NCBI GenBank assembly: GCA_020152595.1 | Contig: JAIGNY010000411.1 | Span: 707,501 to 771,500 of the forward strand | Length of the DNA: 64,000 bases | Reading direction: 5' to 3' | From: Chiridota heheva | Lineage: Eukaryota; Echinodermata; Holothuroidea; Apodida; Chiridotidae | Part shown: positions 57,031 through 64,000 of the stretch, piece by piece | Layout of the letters: each line of letters starts with the position of its first letter | Position numbering within the stretch: position 1 is the stretch's first letter | Position numbers and translations under genes: made by a program | The notes under the pieces: model-generated | Database searches by the model: none | What the model saw: the letters and a program-made list of their open reading frames with translations, nothing else | What the model was told of the DNA's origin: nothing

Positions 57031-57916
57031 TGGAATGGTGGGCTGGATGAAGTATGTTTGAATATTCTTAAGACTGAAGAAAATGTGACCACACCAGTTC
57101 CTTTATCTGTACTACTAACCACATTGATGTATTTTAAGGCCTCAGACACATTGGAGGGGGCGGTTCATTTTGACCTTTTCAAGTGTGGATAGCAAGAAAG
57201 TTTTAACAAATAAAGGTTTTCTTGTGGACTGAATGAATATGAATGCTGTGAAAAACATGTCCTTCCACCTTATTGTGGGGACATGGCCATCCTGTTGTGC
57301 TCTTTGTTTTGTGAGTTTCAAAGCCCATAAAACAATTCAGTGGTCAAAAATATCCATCCTGTATGATGCAACACAAAAATATAAACGGAGCAGTGAAATA
57401 CTACTTTACTATCTTGTTCCACACATGGAGGTATTTAGTTTTAAAATGTCATGAGTTTCTTGTTTTCTTCAAATGGCTGGTGTAGAAAGTCTACTGTCAA
57501 ACAAATGACAAAGCACCTCCACTTACTTTACAGCTGCTAACATCTTCATTGAAAATTATCTCACTTTTTTTCTTTCTTTATTAACTGAAAATATTTTTAT
57601 CAAAATTTCTCTAAATGGTAAATCAAAGTCATTTTCACTTGTATCATGCTTTAAGTACTTTCCTCATTGGAAATCACAGTATCTCAAAAACTATTTCAAT
57701 GAAATACACAAAGCCTTTTTTTTAAGTCATGTCAATGCATTTTGGAAAACAATTTTAAATGAGAATTCTAAAGAAATAATCTATGTGTGGTAGCACATAG
57801 GGCAAACTATGTCATCATTGGTATGAATTTAACACATGATGAGACAAAATGGCAGCGTCCATGTTATTACTTCAAACTTGGATAACTTCAGAATGGGAGA
57901 TTTCATGATGGGGGTA

Positions 57917-59094
57917 AGCTTGGACGATATTGAGCATTATGCAATATCGATATATGGCCTGAAAAATATCGATAATATTGAAATGCAAATTATAGGACGT
58001 CATACGTAAGTCGTATGTACTCTTCTGGGCAAGGTAATCTCGTGTCGGCTCAAAAAAAGTCAAGTAAAACTTTTTGTACAAATTAAGAGAAATCACTGCA
58101 AAATATATATACATATCATCTTCAATTAAACACCCATTATGTTTAAAAATGTTCTTTACATGGTTACTATATTAAAAGATTAATCACAGAAACATTGAAA
58201 AAGTTTAGGCCTCAGCATTTTCTTTAAAAAAAAAATGTTGTGGAACTGGTATTAGGCCTACACTGTATGCCTTACAAAAATCGGCTCCCAATTCTTCTTA
58301 AATTTTATAACTCACTTACTTCTTATAAAAGTTGTATTAAAAAGGCATTATTTTGGTAGCATTATATGGACTTCTAGACATTCAGAAGTCCATATATAAT
58401 GCATATTATCCAATTTCTAGTCTGCTTCAATCATCGCACGAGTGTTGTCACTCAGAATAAACAGTGTTAGATGGTATGTGTGTACCTAGTAAAGTACTGT
58501 ACAGTAGTGATACTGTGTGTATGTAGTTACTGCACTGTACATTATCTAATCGATCTGGCAAGACCAGTCTGTCACTTTTACTTTAGACTTTCTGAACGAA
58601 CAAAATAGTGAGAAAAACCCCATAGTTTTGTCAGTAATTTGTCAATTAATGACTGTTTAAAATAAAAATTCAAATTCAATATTCCTTTTGAGGAAACTTA
58701 ACACGATGTTTGAGATTCAACATCTTATGATTTCTGTTGTCTGAACATCGTGAGCCATTAAGTACAAAGTGGAAGTATTACGCCGAGTTAAGTGGTTTTT
58801 GTTCATGGAAGGATTTTTGGGTAATTGTTCACAATATTAATGTTTTAATAAGTTTTATCATAACTGACTGCCTGAAACTTTGATATAAATACAATTTATT
58901 AACTTTTTGTGGCTGTTTAATAAAAAATACCTGGATGTTTGATAGTCATGTTTAGCTTTTTAATAGTTCATGTATTGTGTATTATTGAATAAACATAATA
59001 TCGATATATCGATACGACCCTTACACTCAATATCGACCATATCGATATAGGTCAATATCGAAATATATCGAAATATCGATATATCGCCCAAGCC
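57917..59094. mobile_element. TIR element with ATATCGATAT-rich ends, ~1.18 kb, dlg intron 1
   Basis: Left end GCTTGGACGATATTGAGCAT...AATATCGATAT is inverted relative to the right end ATATCGATATATCGCCCAAGC. Both ends are rich in ATCGAT-type palindromes. TA or TAA/CTA flank the ends, compatible with a TA duplication but not conclusive. No transposase frame is seen inside. A hairpin (58367-58402) lies in the middle. Confidence 0.75.
58367..58402. repeat. perfect 12 bp-stem hairpin
   Basis: ATATGGACTTCT and AGAAGTCCATAT are perfectly inverted around an 8-nt loop (AGACATTC), inside the TIR element at 57917-59094. Confidence 0.85.
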
Positions 59095-59179
59095 TAGTTG
59101 GGGGTTTGGTAGGTTTACTTTTGTCTCCTGTCATATATCAAAGCTTGAATATTTGACTTGATGTCTACTTCAACCCTAC

Positions 59180-59291
59180 CTGACGTAGAATGTCCTCTTG
59201 GCTGTTGTCCTTAGACTTCCAGTTGGACTGACAGAGCTCTGCATCATCTCCTCACGCAGAGATTGGATTTTGGCTTCAAACCGGTTGTACT
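59180..59291 (-). CDS. dlg: dlg exon 1 of those visible: PDZ3-SH3 linker
   Basis: On the minus strand an acceptor (ctgtttag) precedes an exon reading [16 protein letters not shown], then [20 protein letters not shown], ending AG before donor gtaggg. This matches the Dlg linker between PDZ3 and SH3 (family pattern EYSRFEAKI...LREQMM...SLRTSQKRSLYVR). The length is 112 nt: 2 nt, 36 codons and 2 nt. The split AG|A arginine is completed in the next exon. The first two bases could instead belong to an AGAG-type acceptor, so the 5' edge is uncertain by 2 nt. Confidence 0.93.
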
Positions 59292-59562
59292 CTAAACAGA
59301 GAAAAAGAACAATTATAGTTAACCACTTTCAATTTGGTAAGAGAAAAATAACAAGACTCCATTTTGATAACATTCCTAATGCAGAAAAAGGGGGTGTGAA
59401 TGGTAAAGCAGGGCTGTAATTCTTTTTCACCAAGTAGGTGGAGGGGGAGGGACGGGGGTCAAAGTAGGGGGATAGTGTTTTTCAAAACCGTTGTTTAATC
59501 CTGCAAAAAAGTGGAAGGGGGACTCGCTCTGTCCCCCAGGAAAGGTACCAGGTTTACTCCTG

Positions 59563-59985
59563 CATGATCGCTGCATTGTGTTCTTGTGATTGCTGCATTG
59601 TGTCCTTGTGATCGCTGCATTGTGTCCTTGTGATCGCTGCATTGTGTCCTTGTGATCGCTGCATTGTGTCCCTGTGATCGCTGCATTGTGTCCTGTGATC
59701 GCTGCATTGTGTCCTGATCGCTGATTGTGTCCCTGTGATCGCTGCATTTGTGTCCGTGTGATCGCTGCATTGTGTCCTTGTGATCGCTGCATTGTGTCCT
59801 TGTGATCGCTGCATTGTGTCCTTGTGATCGCTGCATTGTGTCCTTGTGATCGCTGCATTGTGTCCTTGTGATCGCTGCATTGTGTCCTTGTGAACGCTGC
59901 ATTGTCCTTGTGATCGCTGCATTGTGTCCTTGTGATCGCTGCATTGTGTCCTAGTGATCGCTGCATTGTGTCCTTAAGCATCACT
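59563..59985 (-). repeat. 22 bp minisatellite, 19 units, upstream dlg intron
   Basis: Unit CGCTGCATTGTGTCCTTGTGAT on the plus strand, with 1-4 nt deletions in a few units. Because 22 is not a multiple of 3, all three minus frames stay open and give overlapping Q/R/S/H/T-rich ORFs of up to 239 codons. None has protein support. Confidence 0.97.
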
Positions 59986-61160
59986 GCTGGTAGCTTGGGT
60001 GATGAATGACATCCTCTCCAGGAGGAACAATGTCCTTTCATCCAATTACCCCAAATCGGAGAAATCGGAGATAAGTACCAGCCTAACTGGTCATCATGGC
60101 CTAGAATGGTTTTAATTTTTGAATAGAATTGGTATGTTATTAACATACAGCGAGCTTACATAATGAAAACCCCTAAAGAGGAAATCTTGTCTCAGAAAAA
60201 TTAGTCAAATTGTGATGTTCATATCTTTCACGTCACATCCGGTTGTGGATCGTTTCTAATGTACAGTACGTGTGTGTACAGGTCACTTCCATGGCAGTTA
60301 GTGATTGGTTGTCAGTATTTGTGTATGACCAATCAGAAACTTTTACTGTACATTACTGTCCATGTTAACACAATATCTGGCCTTTAAGAAGCTTGCTGAA
60401 TGAACATCTGAAAACTCATAACAAACTATATGGCCAATTTTCAACTGATTTCTGTGGTTTTTGTTGTTGTTGCTGAAATCACGATTTTAAATACATTTTA
60501 ACAGCATTCATCTCTTGAGCTTGGTTTAACACTTAGTGTTGTTCAATGAGCAGATAATTTCAGATGCTGATCACATCTTAGGAGAAATGCTAATCATATT
60601 TCAATCAAGACACATTTAAGTATTTAACTCTCAAAATACCTAAAATTTAGAGCGACCATTCCTGCACTATAACCAATCGATCGGTTCACCAACCAACATT
60701 CATATTCAACTCCTTACTCCGACGCCGTCAGACATTGCTTTCTCAACATCCCAATTAATTACAAGATATTGATCGCTACCATACAAGTCTAATTTGCCAC
60801 TCTTTACATTCTAGTTAGTTCTGCCTATCACATAATGAAATCAAAGGGACCTCTTCAACCTCGATTGACGCTCTTTTAATTAGGATGAGAATCGGCCGAG
60901 ATCTTCATAATTACGTTTTATGTTGCTACAAATTCTGCAGGGAGTTTAAACCACTTGGACGACTTTTAAAATGGAATTACAACAATATTACTACCAGATT
61001 CATATGCGGGAGACCACCTGAAAAATTCCATTAAGTATTTAAGTGGACAATTATTTCATTATGGTTTGGTGAAGAGCTCTAAAAGATATGTGAAGAGACT
61101 TCTTCACAGTCTAATTATATTTTCAGGAGATTATCTATTTCAAATGTGGTAACTGTATTT
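59986..61160. other. upstream dlg intron; no exon seen
   Basis: I looked on the minus strand for PDZ3 signatures (GLGFNIVGGEDG, ISVNxVDLR) and found none. GTGATTGGTTGTC (60300) and GACCAATCAG (60328) form a small inverted pair. Confidence 0.45.
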
Positions 61161-61164
61161 TTAC

Positions 61165-61735
61165 ATTAGTATCTCCTTAACGGAATAAGATTTTTGAATG
61201 CTTTCTTCACCAATTTGTTTCTTTTGAAGTCCTCTTTCATATAATATGGCACTTGATTGACCACTGAACTATTCCTTTAATATCTCCTTAATGGAATAGG
61301 ATTTTTGAATGCTTTCTTCACCATTTTGTTTCTTTCGAAGTCCTCTTTCATATAAGATGGACTTGATTGACCACTGAACTAATCCTTTAATGTCTCCTTA
61401 ATGGAATAGGATTTTTGAATGCTTTCTTCACCATTTTGTTTCTTTCGAAGTCCTCTTTCATATAAGATGGACTTGATTGACCACTGAACTAATCCTTTAA
61501 TATCTCCTTAATGGAATAAGATTTTTGAATGCTTTCTTCACCAATTTGTTTCTTTTGAAGTCCTCTTTCATATAAGATGGACTTGATTGACCACTGAACT
61601 AATCCTTTAATATCTTCTTAATGGAATAAGATTTTGGAATGCTTTCTTCACCAATTTGTTCTTTTTGAAGTCCTCTTTCATATAAGATGGACTTGCTTGA
61701 CCCCTGAACTAATCCTTTAATATGTTTTGAGTCTG
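61165..61735 (+). repeat. five tandem copies of a ~115 bp unit, upstream dlg intron
   Basis: Unit TATCTCCTTAATGGAATAAG, ATTTTTGAATGCTTTCTTCA, CCAATTTGTTTCTTTTGAAG, TCCTCTTTCATATAAGATGG, ACTTGATTGACCACTGAACT, AATCCTTTAA. A single diverged copy lies about 20 kb away at 41450-41570 in dlg intron 9, same orientation. Confidence 0.95.
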
Positions 61736-64000
61736 CGGATTGTTAACTTCTTTACTTGGATAGCTAGAAAAATGAACAGCAGAAATCATCATTTAACAAT
61801 TTAAGTTAAAAGATAAAAAAAGCATAATATAGTTTTTGATGATCACAGATTCAGTGTTTTCCAATATATGCATAATTTTGTAATGTATGAGAAGTAGATG
61901 GTTCAAAAAACTTCATGTCCAACTTTCTCTCCTAAATTTCAGTTACCCAAAACTATATGAATTTCCTTTACAGTTATATATTGAAAATGGTTACATCTCA
62001 AAGGTCACACGGTATATTTCATCAAGAAGTATTTGCTCCTACAAAAATTGCAGATGTTGTATTTATCAGTCCCCTTTTAAAATTTTCTTGGAAATAATTT
62101 CTTTCTATATAAATTACAAGTGAAAATGAAGGATGCTGTGAGTCTTTTTGGCAAAATGTTACAAACTGTATGTTTTAAGGGAAACCCAATACATCACTAC
62201 AGCCATAATTCTACAAAATATACCACTCTGCTTCCTGTGAAGTGGCGGCAGAGTCTGTCATACTTGATTTGCACTCGTCGTTAAGCAGTTGCGATCAATG
62301 TCATTATCTTAGAAAGGAAAGGAATGCAGTAGATGTAATTCTTGTAAGGATTTCCTTCTTCAAAACATATACTAAATAGAAAATATATTAATCGAGGAAA
62401 AAGTGTAGTAAGCATTTTCACATCTTGCAGTGTCAAGATTAAAGAAAAAAAAAAAAAACTCTAGAAATGTTTTAGATAAGATCATTTATCTAGAGCTTAG
62501 GGTCAACAATCTGGAGCTTTTGGGATCAATAAGCCAAAGCTTTAGATCAACAATTATGATCTATAATTTATAGCTATAGTAATCAATAACTACAGCTTTA
62601 ATGATCAAAATTCAACAGCTTTAGCGATTAATATCGGCGGTTTTGGTAATCAATAATTAGCTGCTTTCGTGATTAATACTTTGCAACATTAATCTTTCCA
62701 AATTCTCCCCCTAATGAACCGGATGTCATCTGTCAAAATTATACCTTTTCTTTCCTCAAGAAATCCGCAGCTTTCATATGTGAGATTTAAGAATCGTCCA
62801 ATAAACCTAAGAGTTATCAAGATTTTCCTTTGAATTTTCTACAACAATCACCAAGCCTTTAATTGCAACATTCTTTTTATAAATAAGATTACACATAAAT
62901 ACAAACCTTCTTAAACTTCCATGAATAAATCATTTGCACCTTTAGTGATCACTGTTTACCAACTCTAATTTAAATCCTTACCCTCATAATAACCTTCTTA
63001 AAAGGTTGAGATAATGGTTCCTTCACAAAATCACATATTTCCAGCTTTGTTTCAAAAATTCTCCTTATGAATCGATAGCTACTATCCCTCCATTTTTTCA
63101 TACAGAATCAAGAATCTGATCACAAATATCCCTACATTTTTCACACACAATATGCAGCTTTATTGATCGGTACACTGTAGATGTACTGATAGCAAACTTT
63201 GTTCCAGCCTGTAAGCCAACGTATATCAACTGAATTATGATCATACTGTCAACATTCACACTGTTAAAAGCACGATACGAGACAAGCTTACAAACTGTTA
63301 AAAGCAAAATACGAGACAAGCTTAGATACAATTTGGAAGTAAAGCCCTTTGGACTGTTTGCTCTGCGCCAATAAAGAATGAGTTCCAAGGAATTTCCTTG
63401 CCAAGATAAAGACTCGGTTGTGAAAGAAAAAAAAACCCTGAACATCTGACCTAATTAATGTATTTCCCAGTAAGCTCAGCTAAGAAACAAAACAGTTTTT
63501 TCTTTTTCTTTCCATTTCCTTCTGCAACAAAATATTTCAACTAGTATAAAAGATCTGTGAAGATTGAACAGCTTTCACAAAATGACAAATTACTGGCACA
63601 TGGAAATACAAGACACGTTCAACAGCAGCATGAAAGCGTTTCGAATATTCACAGAGATTTTTCTACGAGACGACGAAATCAAATCTTGATCCAATCAAAT
63701 AAAAAAAAAATGTTTACTTTAGACGAATGTGTCACTGGAGAAAAAAACCGCCGTTAGTTGAGTTGCATGTTGCAGCATTTCATTTGGAATCAAAAACTGT
63801 AAAATGCGTTTAACATTACAGGCTGATTAGTGGCTTTCTTTCAACGTTGATAATAACACTGTGCTCCCTCCACATAAAATGAATCATACAGCGTCAACCA
63901 CAGAAAATGGACTCAAAATCTCCAGAGAAAATCAAATGCCAGTTAATCCAGTCAACTGAACGCAGGTAATCTTTTTAGTGTTTTATTTCCACACAAGTAC
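61736..64000. other. upstream dlg intron; no exon seen, minor repeats
   Basis: 62480-62690 is a degenerate ~25 bp series of AGCTTTAGxGATCAATAATT. 63265-63325 has a 37 bp duplication (TGTTAAAAGCAxxATACGAG). No PDZ-like exon was recognised up to the window end. Confidence 0.45.

Larger units (their letters stand above)
39852..59291 (-). other. dlg: 3' portion of a discs-large (Dlg/PSD-95 family) MAGUK gene
   Basis: Ten minus-strand exons join in consistent phase into one reading: linker after PDZ3, SH3, HOOK, GK-like domain, stop. Diagnostic peptides include [14 protein letters not shown] (SH3), SFNDKKKKHFF and SNASDSESSY (HOOK), [44 protein letters not shown] and the terminal PAKEKI. All are hallmarks of the Dlg1-4 subfamily rather than ZO, CASK or MPP proteins. 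Family knowledge: Dlg is a cortical scaffold at septate/adherens junctions and synapses. Its GK domain is an inactive kinase fold that binds phosphopeptides. PDZ1-3 and the N-terminus are not in the window, so the intron upstream of 59291 exceeds 4.7 kb. Introns run from about 0.56 to 4.5 kb and most contain tandem repeats or transposon fragments. Confidence 0.97.

Noticed and set aside
59427-60146. 239-codon minus-strand ORF and two overlapping ORFs
   Set aside because: They are three frames of a 22 bp minisatellite. A unit not divisible by three keeps all frames open, and there is no splice or homology support.
59300-64000. Expected dlg PDZ3 exon
   Set aside because: No GLGF/VGGEDG-type or VDLR-type peptide was seen on the minus strand; the exon must lie beyond the window.

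Overview
This window is animal nuclear DNA: AT-rich, intron-bearing and full of repeats, with no prokaryotic gene organisation. One protein-coding gene is clearly supported. It lies on the minus strand from about 59.3 kb down to 39.85 kb and is the 3' half of a discs-large (Dlg1-4 type) MAGUK scaffold gene. I rebuilt ten coding exons from conserved peptide, splice sites and codon phase. They cover the linker after PDZ3, the SH3 domain, the HOOK/linker and the whole guanylate-kinase-like domain to the stop codon. PDZ3 and everything upstream lie beyond the right edge. A marine invertebrate, possibly a deuterostome, fits the Dlg sequence and the repeat style, but the species cannot be fixed from this window.

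Left to right: 1-4.9 kb is a segmental duplication (1-1870 and 2997-4880) made of a dispersed ~20 bp unit centred on GGAAATTTCC. 5.8-6.8 kb holds a tRNA-like SINE remnant and another array of that unit. 10.5-16.7 kb is a 6 kb foldback structure: two inverted arms of ~300 bp repeats around a 3.4 kb spacer with no recognisable gene. 16.7-20.5 kb is low-complexity DNA: a GCCTCCCGTCCCC minisatellite, polypurine tracts and a degenerate telomere-like tract. 20.8-33.2 kb contains a hAT-like MITE, a dead L1-like LINE fragment, an intact-looking SINE with a 14 bp target-site duplication, and a ~280 bp repeat array interrupted by a 718 bp TIR element carrying the GGAAATTTCC repeat. 33.85-35.7 kb is a tandem duplication with an internal 19 bp VNTR. 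36-39.8 kb is the 3' flank of dlg, with minor repeats.

The dlg introns are unusually rich in tandem repeats. The most striking is in intron 6. The 48-nt HOOK exon at 45671-45718 is followed by about twenty ~40 bp tandem copies of its own last ~33 nt plus its 5' splice site, so one acceptor faces a ladder of about 21 exon-end/donor copies. A second oddity is a partial copy of the next-but-one exon's 5' end, with an intact acceptor, 164 bp upstream of the real one. An 18-nt candidate microexon with a strong acceptor, and in frame, lies between exons 4 and 5. The SH3 exon carries a 1-nt frameshift in a C run, probably a sequence error because duplicated segments elsewhere in the window also differ by homopolymer indels.

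Almost all long ORFs outside dlg are by-products of tandem repeats. No rRNA, functional tRNA, CRISPR array or operon was found.
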